From NCBI RefSeq assembly GCF_040546815.1, contig NZ_JBEPOO010000001.1:3968001-4032000 (forward strand): 64,000 bases of DNA, given 5' to 3'. The first letter of the stretch is position 1, and each line of letters opens with the position of its first letter. Source of the DNA: Devosia sp. 2618 (lineage in GTDB: Bacteria > Pseudomonadota > Alphaproteobacteria > Rhizobiales > Devosiaceae). Both the position numbers and the translations under genes were made by a program. The notes under the pieces are model-generated. The model saw nothing but the letters and a program-made list of their open reading frames with translations, was not told the DNA's origin and made no database searches. Below are positions 21,914-31,129 of this stretch, in pieces.

Positions 21914-24085
21914 ATGCCCTCTCTGCTTGGCAGAATCCGACTGACCTCCGCCATCGCCGCTATGGCCGTTTGCTCAATTGCTATCGCGATTGCCGCAGTT
22001 CTGGCGGGGTTGTTCGTCAGCCTCTCGGGCACAGCTCAACAAAACGCCCTCAAGGAAGTCGCCGGCGCCACGCGCATTACGGCTGCCATCCTTCAGGTGA
22101 ATATGCCTAACCTCGAAGTGGAATCCGACGAAGCCGGCAATGTCGAAGCGCTCACCCTGCGCTCCATGCCGCGCTTCCGCAGCCACGATGTCATCGACAC
22201 ACTGGCGCGCGTCTCAGGCCATGACGCGGTGATCTATGTCTATGACGCGGAGACCAGTGCTGACCTCACGGTGGGCACGACCAGCCTCTTTGCTGCCGAT
22301 GGCTCGCGCTTGCTCGATGCGCCCATTTTGGCGGGTACGCCGCTGTTTGACACCCTGATGGCCGGTGAAGCCGTCCGCACGGAATCCGTGGTCACCGGCG
22401 TCGACTACTTCATGCAGTATCAGCCGATTGAAATGGCCGATGGTACGGTGATCGGCGCGCTGCAGATTGCCGTCGATCGGGCGCCTATCGAGGCGGTGAT
22501 CGGGCACAACCTTCTCATGCTGCTGGGCGTCGGCAGCGTGGCTTTGGTGGCGATGGGTTTGCTGGCGATAGTCGTGTCGCGCGTGCTGACACGACCGATC
22601 CCGAAGCTTTCCGATGCCATGAGCGCGATTGCACAGGGCGATCTTGAGCGCGAGGTGCCCTACACCGACAATAGCAACGAGATTGGCAGCATGGCACGGG
22701 CCGTTGCGGTGTTCCGCGCCAACTCGCTGCGCGTTGCCGAACTGGGCGCCGAGACGGACCGACATCTTGCGGTTGCCGCTGACCATACCGGCCAGCTCGA
22801 TGCCATCTCGCGTTCGCAGATGGTCGCTGAGTTTACGCTCGACGGCAAAGTGCTCGCTGCCAATGCGCGCTTTCTTGATTTGCTTGGTTACCAGCTTGCC
22901 GACGTGCGCGGGCAGGACAATGCGCTGTTCCTGTTTGACGGCGATGTGCAGAGCGAACGCTATCGCCAATTCTGGCTGGATCTGGCCGCCGGCGAGTTCA
23001 AAAGCGGCGAATACCGCCGGGCGACGCGTGATGGCGGTGAGGTGTGGATCCAGAGCACTTTCACGCCGATCCTGGGGCTTGATGGCCAGCCCTATAAGGT
23101 GGTGCAGTTTGCCACCGACGTCACCGCGCGGCGGCAAGCGGTTGCGGCAGTCGGCGCCGGTCTGGCGCAACTGGCCGAGGGCAATCTGACCGGGCGCATC
23201 GACACGGCATTTGACCCTGAGTTTGAAGACCTGCGCCATGCGCTCAATGGGGCGGTGACACGCTTTGCCGATGTGGTCGGTCAGTTGCGCAGCACGTCGC
23301 GCTCGATCCGCTCGGCCACCGGCGAAATCCTGGCCGGCGCCAATGATCTCTCCGAACGCACAACCAAGCAGGCGGCGACCATCGAGGAAACCTCAGCGGC
23401 CATGGAAACGCTGGCCGATACCGTTGCCAGCAATGCACGCATGGCCAAGGACGCCGCGGGCAAGGCAAATGCGGTGTCGCGGACGGCGGAAGACAGCGGC
23501 GCGGTTATGGTCGAGGCGAATGCCGCCATGGAACGCATCACGGCGTCCTCGAGCAAGATTTCCAGCATTATTGGCATGATCGACGACATCGCCTTCCAGA
23601 CCAACCTTCTGGCGCTCAACGCATCGGTCGAGGCGGCGCGTGCAGGCGACGCTGGGCGAGGTTTTGCCGTGGTGGCGCTCGAAGTGCGGCGACTGGCTCA
23701 ATCGGCCGCCAGTGCCTCCGCTGACGTCAAGCTGCTGGTCGAGCAATCAGGCAGCGAAGTGCTGGGCGGCAGCAAGCTCGTATCGGAAGCCGCAACGCGG
23801 CTGGCCGCCATGCTGGATGTGGCGCAACAGAATAGCGTTCTGGTGGAAGCCATCGCGCAGGCCAGCGGGGAACAGGCGGTTGCGATCGAGGAAGTTTCGA
23901 TGGCGGTGCGTACGCTCGACGAGATGACGCAACACAACGCCGCTCTGGTCGAGCAGACCAATGCGGCTATCGAACAAACCGAAGCGCAGGCCAAAAATCT
24001 TGACGGGATGGTCGATATCTTCGTGATCGAAGAGCGCGCCCTTACCCCCGAGATGATGACGCAGATCGAGCGCTGGGTCGCCTGA
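21914..24085 (+). CDS. methyl-accepting chemotaxis protein with cache and PAS domains
   Basis: 723 residues. The layout is: transmembrane helix 12-34; periplasmic cache-like ligand domain 35-195; second helix 198-222; HAMP 223-275; PAS about 300-405 (VAEFTLDGKVLAAN, TPILGLDGQPYKVVQFATD); a second HAMP-like region 410-460; and a signalling helix bundle from 461. The tip is IDDIAFQTNLLALNASVEA (557-575), the CheA/CheW contact. There is no C-terminal CheR-binding pentapeptide. A PAS domain between HAMP units suggests an added redox or small-molecule sensor. It stands alone; no che genes are in the window. AAGGGA precedes ATG 21914. Confidence 0.92.
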   Translation: MPSLLGRIRLTSAIAAMAVCSIAIAIAAVLAGLFVSLSGTAQQNALKEVAGATRITAAILQVNMPNLEVESDEAGNVEALTLRSMPRFRSHDVIDTLARVSGHDAVIYVYDAETSADLTVGTTSLFAADGSRLLDAPILAGTPLFDTLMAGEAVRTESVVTGVDYFMQYQPIEMADGTVIGALQIAVDRAPIEAVIGHNLLMLLGVGSVALVAMGLLAIVVSRVLTRPIPKLSDAMSAIAQGDLEREVPYTDNSNEIGSMARAVAVFRANSLRVAELGAETDRHLAVAADHTGQLDAISRSQMVAEFTLDGKVLAANARFLDLLGYQLADVRGQDNALFLFDGDVQSERYRQFWLDLAAGEFKSGEYRRATRDGGEVWIQSTFTPILGLDGQPYKVVQFATDVTARRQAVAAVGAGLAQLAEGNLTGRIDTAFDPEFEDLRHALNGAVTRFADVVGQLRSTSRSIRSATGEILAGANDLSERTTKQAATIEETSAAMETLADTVASNARMAKDAAGKANAVSRTAEDSGAVMVEANAAMERITASSSKISSIIGMIDDIAFQTNLLALNASVEAARAGDAGRGFAVVALEVRRLAQSAASASADVKLLVEQSGSEVLGGSKLVSEAATRLAAMLDVAQQNSVLVEAIAQASGEQAVAIEEVSMAVRTLDEMTQHNAALVEQTNAAIEQTEAQAKNLDGMVDIFVIEERALTPEMMTQIERWVA

Positions 24086-24090
24086 CGGCG

Positions 24091-24777
24091 TTAGCTCAGC
24101 GCCGCGCCGACCAGCGCCTTGGCGTGCAGGTCGGTGGTGTCGTAGACCGGCAGCGGGCTGACGGAATCATCGATCAGCATGGTGATCTCGGTGCAGCCGA
24201 GGATCACCGCTTCGGCGCCGCGTGCCGCCAGACGTTCGATAGCAGCAACATAGATGCGGCGTGATTCTTCGCGCACGATGCCGCGGCATAGCTCTTCATA
24301 GATGATGCCGTTGAGGTTGGTGCGGTCGACGTCGGGGATCAAAGATTTGAGGCCGCGTTCTGCCAGCCGGTCGCGGTAGAAATCCATTTCCATGGTGAAA
24401 CGGGTGCCAAGCAGGCCCACGGTTTCAAAGCCATCGGCCAGCAGGGCATCGCTGGTGGGATCGGCAATATGGACGAAGGGGACGTCGATCGCGGCGGTGA
24501 TCTGGTCGGCCACGACATGCATTGTATTGGTGGCAAGCCCGATCACCTCGGCGCCCACATCCTGAAGGCCGCGCGCGACCCTGGCCAGTTGCGCACCGGC
24601 GCCGGTCCAGTCACCTGCCGATTGCATTTCGGCAATCGGGGCGAAGTCAACCGAGTGGACGATAACCGGCGCGGAGTGCAACCCACCCAGCCGGGCAGCG
24701 GTTTCCTGATTGAGCACGCGATAGTAGTGCGCGGTCGATTCCCAGCTCATGCCTCCAATGAGGCCGATGGTCTTCAT
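24091..24777 (-). CDS. aspartate/glutamate racemase family protein (YgeA-like)
   Basis: 228 residues starting MKTIGLIGGMSWEST. This is the cofactor-independent racemase fold with two pseudo-symmetric halves, each giving one acid/base residue. The first site is TNTMH with T83 in place of the usual cysteine; the second is C195 in ILGCTEI. The Thr/Cys pair is the arrangement described for the E. coli YgeA-type L-Asp/Glu racemase, so activity is plausible. ATG 24777 overlaps the rppH stop (ATGA), placing it last in the series that runs down from obgE. Confidence 0.87.
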   Translation of the reverse strand: MKTIGLIGGMSWESTAHYYRVLNQETAARLGGLHSAPVIVHSVDFAPIAEMQSAGDWTGAGAQLARVARGLQDVGAEVIGLATNTMHVVADQITAAIDVPFVHIADPTSDALLADGFETVGLLGTRFTMEMDFYRDRLAERGLKSLIPDVDRTNLNGIIYEELCRGIVREESRRIYVAAIERLAARGAEAVILGCTEITMLIDDSVSPLPVYDTTDLHAKALVGAALS

Positions 24778-25310
24778 GCCTGCGCGAAGCGTTCGGGGAT
24801 GTCGGCGAAAGCCTCGACGATCTTGTCGTAGGCGTCCTTCTTGAACGGCACGATCAGCGATGGCGTGCGGGTCAATTTTTCCCAACGCCAGGCGTCGAAC
24901 TCAGCGCGGAATTTGCCGCCACCGGGGGCCGTAACGTTGATTTCGCTTTCCTTGCCGGTAAAGGCAAAGGCGAACCAGCGCTGGCGCTGGCCGCGATACT
25001 TGCCCTTGAGGGCAACGCCGAGCGCTTCATCGGGCAGGTCATAGTAGATCCAGCCTGGGGCTTCGGCGAGTAGGCTCACTGACGAGATGTTGGTTTCTTC
25101 GTGCAGTTCACGCAGAGCCGCCTTGAGCGGGTCTTCGCCCTTGTCGATGCCGCCCTGTGGCATCTGCCATGGGGCACCGGCCTTGGCGCTGTTTTCCGGG
25201 TCATCTTCGCCCTTGCGGCGGCCGATGAGCACGTTGCCGTCGCTGTTGAACACCGCCACCCCAACGCAGTCACGATAGGGCAGGCTTTCACGATCTGGAC
25301 GAGCAGGCAT
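24774..25310 (-). CDS. rppH: RNA pyrophosphohydrolase RppH
   Basis: 178 residues. It removes pyrophosphate from the 5' end of mRNA and so starts decay. It begins near YRDCVGVAVFNSDGNVLIGRR and has an intact Nudix box (GGIDKGEDPLKAALRELHEET), preceded by the PWQMPQ motif typical of RppH rather than other Nudix enzymes. It sits 10 bp after the polysaccharide deacetylase-like gene in a conserved order with ctpA. Confidence 0.93.
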   Translation of the reverse strand: MPARPDRESLPYRDCVGVAVFNSDGNVLIGRRKGEDDPENSAKAGAPWQMPQGGIDKGEDPLKAALRELHEETNISSVSLLAEAPGWIYYDLPDEALGVALKGKYRGQRQRWFAFAFTGKESEINVTAPGGGKFRAEFDAWRWEKLTRTPSLIVPFKKDAYDKIVEAFADIPERFAQA

Positions 25311-25320
25311 GGGACTATCT

Positions 25321-26445
25321 CTATTTCATCAAGGCGCTGGCAGGCACCAGCACAATGCCCTTGGACTGCAGTTCGCGCGACCATTCGCTGATCGCCGCAA
25401 TCGATATGGGCAGAGCGCTGACAATACCAATTGCGTGGCCATTCTCCAGTGCCTTGGCCTCAAGGCTGGCAAGCGCTGTGAGAATGGATTGGCGCGAGGG
25501 ATTGGCGTCGATCATCAGGTCGGCGCGCGAATAGGGCACCTTGTTGCCACCGGCCAACTGGCTGGCCACCGAGCGGTTCGACGAACCATCGTCGATATAG
25601 CCGAGACCGCGGGCGCCGATTTCCTCCATGATGGGCGAGAAGTCTGTGGCGGAGGCGGTAAAGCGGGCGCCCATATTGTTGATGATGCCGACATAGCCGC
25701 CAAAGCGGGCCATCAGCCAGAACAGCTTGTCGAGATTGGAGCGAGGCGTCTCGCCGGTCAGCAGGGTCTGTGGGCCGGGGTCGTTTTGCGGGTAGTCGAA
25801 GGGCTCGAGCGGGATCTCGAGCAGCACTTCATGGCCGGTCGACCGCGCGGCGGCGACGGTATTGGCCAGCGTCTTGCCATAGGGCGCAAAGGCCAGCGTC
25901 ACGTCATCGGGCAGTTGGTCGATGGCTTCGAGCGAGCCTTGCTCGTTGATGCCCAGGCCGGTGACGATGATGGCGACCATCGGCATGCCGCTGGCAATGG
26001 CTGAAGCGGCGGGGCGGGAGTAGGTCGCAAAAGCGGTCTGGCCGGTGGCCGAAATGCGCGGAATGCTGCCGTCGCCGGTTTCCTCGCTGAGATCGGGCAG
26101 GGCGCCGAACTTGTCGGGCAGGCCGGCGATGGAATTGGCGGGCGACGTCCCAACAGGCACCGTGGTGAATGAGCTTTCGGCGGGATATTGCTGCGGGTCG
26201 GCTGTGATGGTCACCGGGCCATTGTTGACGGCATTGGCGACGGAATTACCATTGCGCGTCGAGGTGATCGCGACTTCCTTGCTGGGGCGCCCACCATTGG
26301 GATCGTCGGTGAGCACCAGACGCAGCGCGAAACCGGCGCCGATCAGGATGAGCAGGCCAAACAGAATCCGCGCGATCGGCAGGTGCCGTTTCTCGCCCGG
26401 CTTGCGCTTGCGACCAGTCAGTGGCGTCGTCAGATCATTGGCCAT
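25321..26445 (-). CDS. divergent polysaccharide deacetylase (YibQ/DUF610 family)
   Basis: 374 residues. A basic N-terminus and one transmembrane helix (about 24-45, ARILFGLLILIGAGFALRL) are followed by a variable linker and a periplasmic domain. The core includes MVAIIVTGLGINEQGS, EVLLEIPLEPFDYPQNDPGP, GYVGIINNMGARFTA and the helix GHAIGIVSALP. The family sits next to envC and ctpA in many Proteobacteria and is assigned to cell-wall metabolism by association; its chemistry is not established. Confidence 0.87.
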   Translation of the reverse strand: MANDLTTPLTGRKRKPGEKRHLPIARILFGLLILIGAGFALRLVLTDDPNGGRPSKEVAITSTRNGNSVANAVNNGPVTITADPQQYPAESSFTTVPVGTSPANSIAGLPDKFGALPDLSEETGDGSIPRISATGQTAFATYSRPAASAIASGMPMVAIIVTGLGINEQGSLEAIDQLPDDVTLAFAPYGKTLANTVAAARSTGHEVLLEIPLEPFDYPQNDPGPQTLLTGETPRSNLDKLFWLMARFGGYVGIINNMGARFTASATDFSPIMEEIGARGLGYIDDGSSNRSVASQLAGGNKVPYSRADLMIDANPSRQSILTALASLEAKALENGHAIGIVSALPISIAAISEWSRELQSKGIVLVPASALMK

Positions 26446-26532
26446 GGTTCATCAATTCCGCAGCGCAGAAACAGTTGGGGCGCGGCAGCGAATCAGCGGC
26501 CGCGCCCCAGAAAATTCATAACACACCCGTTC

Positions 26533-27960
26533 CTATTCGGCTTTTGGCGGGTAGGCGTCGTTGGTCTCTTTGCCGTCGATCAGACGGATCGCGTATTGCA
26601 GCTGATCGTCGTCAGCCTTTTCGGCCGGCACATAGACCGAGGAACCAACGGTGGTTTCTTCCTGGCCTTCGATGGTGATGTGACCAGCAAGGCCGGCTTC
26701 ACCGATGATCTCATCGCGACCCTGGAATTCGGCAGGGACGGTCTGCTTGATCTCGATATCTGGCGTGATGCCGAGAGCCTGGATCGAACGATTGTCCGGC
26801 GTGTAGTAGCGCGCGGTCGTCAGGCGCATGGCGCCATCTGGGCCAAGCGAGATGATCGACTGCACCGAACCCTTGCCGAACGAGCGGGTGCCGACCAGCG
26901 TTGCACGCTTGTGGTCCTGCAGGGCACCGGCGACGATTTCAGACGCAGAAGCCGAACCGCCATTGATCAGCACGACCATTGGCACATCGGCGATCAGGGC
27001 GTCGAGCGCATCTGGCTGGGCGTCGTAGCGGGCGCTTTCCTCAGGAATACGGCCGCGGGTCAGGACGACGGCACCCTGCTTGAGGAAGGCATCGGCCACG
27101 TAGACCGACTGATCGACCAGGCCGCCAGGATTGTTGCGCAGATCAAGGATGATGCCCTTGGGCGCGACGTTGTTGCGGGCGGCGTAGATGTCCTTGATGG
27201 CCTTTTCGATGCCGACAAAAGCCTGCTCGGAGAAGCGGCTCAGGCGGATCAGGGCGACGTCGCCTTCGCCTTCAGTCTCGCCGCCTTCCATGCTCCAGCG
27301 CACGGCGCGCATGGCAATGGTCGCACGGGTCAGCTCGAAATCGAGCGGATCAGGCACGCCTTCGCGAGCAATGGTGATCTTGACCGAAGTGCCCAGCTTG
27401 CCGCGCATCTTGGAGACCGCGTCATCGAGTGTCAGGCCCTGCACCTGCACGCCATCAATGGCGACGATCAGGTCATTGGCCATGATGCCGGCCTTGGCGG
27501 CCGGGGTGTCATCGATGGGCGAGACGACCTTGACGATGCCGTCTTCCATGGTGACTTCGATGCCGAGACCGCCAAATTCACCTGAAGTGTCCTGACGGAA
27601 ATCGTCAGCGTCAGCAGGTGGCAGATAGCCGGAATGGGGGTCGAGCGAGGTCAGCATTCCCTGAATGGCGGCGCGGATCAGCTCCTGCTCATTTGGGGGA
27701 TCGACATATTCGGCGCGGATGCGGTCGAAGATTTCGCCGAAGAGGTTGAGGTCGGCATACACTTCGAGCGGATCGCGCGGCGCTGCCGCGTTCTGCTCTG
27801 GCGTGGGCTCGGTCTGTTCGCCGCTCGGCGCAGGGCTTGTTGCAGGAACGGGCGTTTCTTCCGCGGGAGCGGGGGCTGGCGTTTCCTGAGCAAGCAGCAG
27901 GCCGGTGGGGACCGAAAGCGCCAAGACAATGGCGAGCGTGCGAAGAGGAGTCAGGCGCAT
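26533..27960 (-). CDS. ctpA: S41 carboxyl-terminal processing protease
   Basis: 475 residues. A signal or anchor segment (residues 1-25), a Pro/Ala/Glu-rich linker to about 60, the PDZ domain (GGLGIEVTMEDG ... AGIMANDLIVAIDG), and the protease core follow in order. The catalytic serine lies in GGSASASEIVAGAL and the catalytic lysine in GTRSFGKGSVQ. It degrades or trims periplasmic proteins by their C-termini. The start ATG 27960 gives the signal segment; the open frame runs further up but is non-coding. It lies 7 bp after the envC stop, as in other Proteobacteria. Confidence 0.93.
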   Translation of the reverse strand: MRLTPLRTLAIVLALSVPTGLLLAQETPAPAPAEETPVPATSPAPSGEQTEPTPEQNAAAPRDPLEVYADLNLFGEIFDRIRAEYVDPPNEQELIRAAIQGMLTSLDPHSGYLPPADADDFRQDTSGEFGGLGIEVTMEDGIVKVVSPIDDTPAAKAGIMANDLIVAIDGVQVQGLTLDDAVSKMRGKLGTSVKITIAREGVPDPLDFELTRATIAMRAVRWSMEGGETEGEGDVALIRLSRFSEQAFVGIEKAIKDIYAARNNVAPKGIILDLRNNPGGLVDQSVYVADAFLKQGAVVLTRGRIPEESARYDAQPDALDALIADVPMVVLINGGSASASEIVAGALQDHKRATLVGTRSFGKGSVQSIISLGPDGAMRLTTARYYTPDNRSIQALGITPDIEIKQTVPAEFQGRDEIIGEAGLAGHITIEGQEETTVGSSVYVPAEKADDDQLQYAIRLIDGKETNDAYPPKAE

Positions 27961-27967
27961 GAGGGTT

Positions 27968-29314
27968 CTATCCACTCTGTGTCGGGTTTGCCCACCATCC
28001 GGTTGGATCGACGGGCTCGTTGTTTTGGCGGAGTTCAATATAGAGGGTCGGCTGGGCGGCGCCAGCATTGGTGGTCACGGTGCGCCCAATTGTGCGTGAT
28101 CCCATGGTGCCGACTGGCATGCCCATTTGCACGAACTGGCCGATATCGACGGTTATGGTTTCAAGGCCCGCCAGGAGCGCCGTGTAGTTCTGGCCGGTAT
28201 TGAGAATGATGATTTGGCCGTAATTGAGGTAAGGGCCTTTATAGAGCACCCAGCCATCGGCCGGAGCCACCACTTGGGCATCAGCGCGGGTCATCAGCGA
28301 GATGCCGTGGCTAAGCCCGCCGAAGCCGTCGCTGGTGCCAAAATCGAGCACGTTGACGCCATTGGCCGGCATTGCGAGGTGACCCCGCGCGGCGGCGAAG
28401 GGAATAGCTGGCTCGGTGCGGGCGGTATTGGCGAAGGCGACCTGAATTTCGGCGGGCGTGAACACCGGCACGTTCGGATCGGCAGGGGCGCCCGTGGGCG
28501 AGGTTGCGGTCGAAACAGAGGTCGCCCTTTGCGACAGGCTGCCAATCAGCTCCTGCAGGCTCGTGGCGCGTTCGGCGAGGGCAATGGCTTCGGCTTCTTC
28601 GGATGCAAGCTGGTCGGTGCGGATGTCGATGCCCTGCTTGCGCGCGGCAATCAGCGTCGCGATGCGAAGCTGTTCTTCTTCGAGCACGGAATAGTTGGCG
28701 CGCAGCGTGGCCTCTTCGGCAAGCGCTGCCGTCTTGATGTCGGTCAGCGCCTTGAGGTCGGTGGTGACGGCATCAGCCTTGGCGCGCAATTGCGGTACGA
28801 TGGCCGAGATCAGGATGGCGCTGCGGGCAGAGCCCAGCGCGTCGTCGGGATCAACGATCAATGGCGGTGGCGGATTGAGGCTGATGCGTTCGAGGGCGGC
28901 CAGCACATTGGCGATTTCGGCATTGGAGCCATCAAGTCGGCCACGCACGTCGAGTTCGGAAACGATCAGGTCGGAGAGGCGCTCTTCGACGTCGGCGACT
29001 TCGATTTCGGCGAGTTTGACGCGCTGCGCGGCGGCGATCAGTGCCGCGTTCTGGCGGGTGCGGTCGCCTTCCATGTCGGCGATTTCAGCCTTGAGAGCGT
29101 CGATGCGCTCTTGGTTGAGGCTGAGCGAGGCTTCGATGGCCTCAAGATCGGCTTTGGTCGGGACGACAGGTTCGGCGGGAATGGCAGGCGCCGCCTCGGT
29201 TTCAACCGGCGCCGGGGTGGCTTCGGTCTGGGCCAGCAATGGCAGAGCAGCGGTGCTCGCCAGCAATAGGCCAGCCAGCATCAACCCGATTTTCTTGCCC
29301 GGCCCGATAGCCAT
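27968..29314 (-). CDS. EnvC-like murein hydrolase activator
   Basis: 448 residues. Signal peptide (LMLAGLLLASTAALPLLAQ), a long coiled coil (about 55-260, heptads rich in Leu, Ala and Glu), and a C-terminal LytM/M23 domain (about 320-445). The LytM core is degenerate. GGLSHGISLMTRADAQVVAPADGWV keeps the fold, but the HxH zinc motif is replaced by YTALLAG, so it should be catalytically dead. Such proteins activate amidases for septum splitting at division. The ATG at 29314 follows a possible GGAGAGG. Confidence 0.88.
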   Translation of the reverse strand: MAIGPGKKIGLMLAGLLLASTAALPLLAQTEATPAPVETEAAPAIPAEPVVPTKADLEAIEASLSLNQERIDALKAEIADMEGDRTRQNAALIAAAQRVKLAEIEVADVEERLSDLIVSELDVRGRLDGSNAEIANVLAALERISLNPPPPLIVDPDDALGSARSAILISAIVPQLRAKADAVTTDLKALTDIKTAALAEEATLRANYSVLEEEQLRIATLIAARKQGIDIRTDQLASEEAEAIALAERATSLQELIGSLSQRATSVSTATSPTGAPADPNVPVFTPAEIQVAFANTARTEPAIPFAAARGHLAMPANGVNVLDFGTSDGFGGLSHGISLMTRADAQVVAPADGWVLYKGPYLNYGQIIILNTGQNYTALLAGLETITVDIGQFVQMGMPVGTMGSRTIGRTVTTNAGAAQPTLYIELRQNNEPVDPTGWWANPTQSG

Positions 29315-29421
29315 GTCCTCTCCAATTGCGGGCGCGCGCCCGAATCAATCCGTGCACCATATCAAGCCGCCCCCCAAGCAGAGGTTAACGCTGCTTAACC
29401 ATAGCGTGAATGTAGCGAAGG

Positions 29422-29904
29422 CTAGTCGCCGCGGTGGTAGGGATGGCCGGAGAGTATGGTGGTTGTGCGGTAAAGCTGTTCTGCCAGCATGATGCGCACC
29501 AGCTGATGCGGCCAGACCATGGGCGAGAAGCTGACCACAAGGTCGGCGCTCTTGACGAAATCGGGGTCGATGCCGTCGGCGCCGCCAATGACGAAGTTCA
29601 CTGCCGGGCGGCCATCGTCGCGCCAACGGCCGATCTGGTTGGCAAAGGCCTCCGAGCCGATGCCTTTGCCGCGCTCATCGAGCGCAACAATGATGCCATC
29701 GGGCAAAGCAGCGCGCAGCGCCTTGGCCTCGTCCGCCTTGCGGCTGGCCGAAGATGAGGCGCGCGATTCGGTCAGTTCGATGATGTCAAAGCCCGTTAGC
29801 GCCAGCGGCTTGCCGCCGCCGACGGCGCGATCGAGATAGCGGGCAACCATCTCGCGCTCCGGCCCGGCCTTCATTCGGCCGACGGCCGCTATGGTGACGC
29901 GCAC
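29422..29904 (-). CDS. rlmH: 23S rRNA (pseudouridine1915-N3)-methyltransferase RlmH
   Basis: 160 residues, a SPOUT-class enzyme that methylates pseudouridine 1915 of 23S rRNA on the assembled ribosome. The SAM-binding knot shows as FVIGGADGIDPDF, and the C-terminal RIMLAEQLYRTTTILSGHPYHR is diagnostic. The start is GTG 29904. It is 5 bp after rsfS, an order conserved across most bacteria. Confidence 0.95.
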   Translation of the reverse strand: MRVTIAAVGRMKAGPEREMVARYLDRAVGGGKPLALTGFDIIELTESRASSSASRKADEAKALRAALPDGIIVALDERGKGIGSEAFANQIGRWRDDGRPAVNFVIGGADGIDPDFVKSADLVVSFSPMVWPHQLVRIMLAEQLYRTTTILSGHPYHRGD

Positions 29905-29909
29905 TTGGC

Positions 29910-30305
29910 TTAGTGCGCGTCGGCGGCGAAATCAGCCTGCCACATCTTTTCGATGTTGTAGAATTCGCGGACTTCCGGACGGAAGACGTGGACGATGACG
30001 TCACCCGCATCGACCAGCACCCAATCGCAATGGGGCAGGCCTTCAATGCGTGGCTTGCCGTATCCGGCATCGCGCAAGGCAGTCACCAGCTGATCGGCAA
30101 CGGCGCCGACATGGCGCTGCGAACGACCGGAAGCAACGACCATGTGGTCGGCCAGCGAGGATTTGCCGATGATGTCCACGGCAACGATTTCCTCGGCCTT
30201 GGCATCGTCAAGGCAGTCGAGGATCACATCGATCATGGGGCGCTCGGGGGTGCCAATAGGGGCGGCTTCGGGCTTGGAAATGGTGTTTTCGGGCAGCGCG
30301 GCCAT
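29910..30305 (-). CDS. rsfS: ribosomal silencing factor RsfS
   Basis: 131 residues. RsfS binds L14 and blocks 30S-50S joining when nutrients are low. Family pieces are AEEIVAVDIIGKSSLADHMVVASG, CDWVLVDAGDVIVHVF and EVREFYNIEKMW. The ATG at 30305 is preceded by GGAAGG; an in-frame ATG at 30326 lacks such a site. It sits between nadD and rlmH. Confidence 0.94.
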   Translation of the reverse strand: MAALPENTISKPEAAPIGTPERPMIDVILDCLDDAKAEEIVAVDIIGKSSLADHMVVASGRSQRHVGAVADQLVTALRDAGYGKPRIEGLPHCDWVLVDAGDVIVHVFRPEVREFYNIEKMWQADFAADAH

Positions 30306-30482
30306 CAGCAATGGCCTTCCGCCCATGCGAGTGCATGGGTCATGCTTGGATTAGGCATCCTTGGTTGTTGATCGGAATGAGCAGGCGTTTTGTGAAACGG
30401 CAAGCTTTCAGTTCCTGTTCGGGTGACAGTATCACACGCCACCAATATGCGCTTTTGGTGACAGTTTCGCAAGATTGGCCAT

Positions 30483-31061
30483 TCATTTTGGCTTAACGTG
30501 TTGCTTGCGTGCCCTTATGGCCGATGACGAGAGCGGCGACTGACGCCCGCGCAGATAGGCCCAGGCGGGTGGCGCGAGCGATGCCAAGCGCGGCGCGTCG
30601 GCTTCATCGATGCGCCAACGGGAGAGCGCATTGGCTGCCATCGAGGCCGGTGCACGCCGTCCGGAGCCGGGGCGAACATAGACCGCGATGGGCACCATAT
30701 TGGCAATATCGCGCCAGCGTTCCCAGCGGTTGAAGTCGACCAGATTGTCAGCACCCATGATCCAGACGAAGCGCCGGTCGGGCATGGACTTGGTCAAAAA
30801 GCGGATGGTTTGCCAGGAATAGGTGAAGCCATGCGCCGCTTCAAAACCGGTGACGCGCACCTTTGGATCGGTCAGAAGCTGGCGGGCCGCGAGAACGCGC
30901 TCCGAAAGCGGCGCGAGTTCTGAATGGTTTTTCAACGGGTTACCCGGCGTCACCATAACCCACAGCGCGTCCAACTCCAGCCGGCGCAGTGTCTCCTCGA
31001 CGACCAGGCGATGGCCTTCGTGGATGGGATTGAAGCTGCCCCCAAATAATCCGATGCGCAT
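30483..31061 (-). CDS. nadD: nicotinate-nucleotide adenylyltransferase
   Basis: 192 residues from ATG 31061. It makes deamido-NAD from nicotinate mononucleotide and ATP. The nucleotidyltransferase motif GGSFNPIHEGH is at the N-terminus and SSSAIR near the end. A TTG at 31124 would add 21 residues including ELPPSGAG; some related proteins carry a similar extension, so that start is possible. It lies downstream of proA and about 180 bp before rsfS. Confidence 0.92.
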   Translation of the reverse strand: MRIGLFGGSFNPIHEGHRLVVEETLRRLELDALWVMVTPGNPLKNHSELAPLSERVLAARQLLTDPKVRVTGFEAAHGFTYSWQTIRFLTKSMPDRRFVWIMGADNLVDFNRWERWRDIANMVPIAVYVRPGSGRRAPASMAANALSRWRIDEADAPRLASLAPPAWAYLRGRQSPLSSSAIRARKQHVKPK

Positions 31062-31129
31062 GCCGGCCCCGGAGGGCGGCAATTCGGTGATCCCGGCGAT
31101 GCGGATTGGATGGCGCAGGGTCAAATGGG

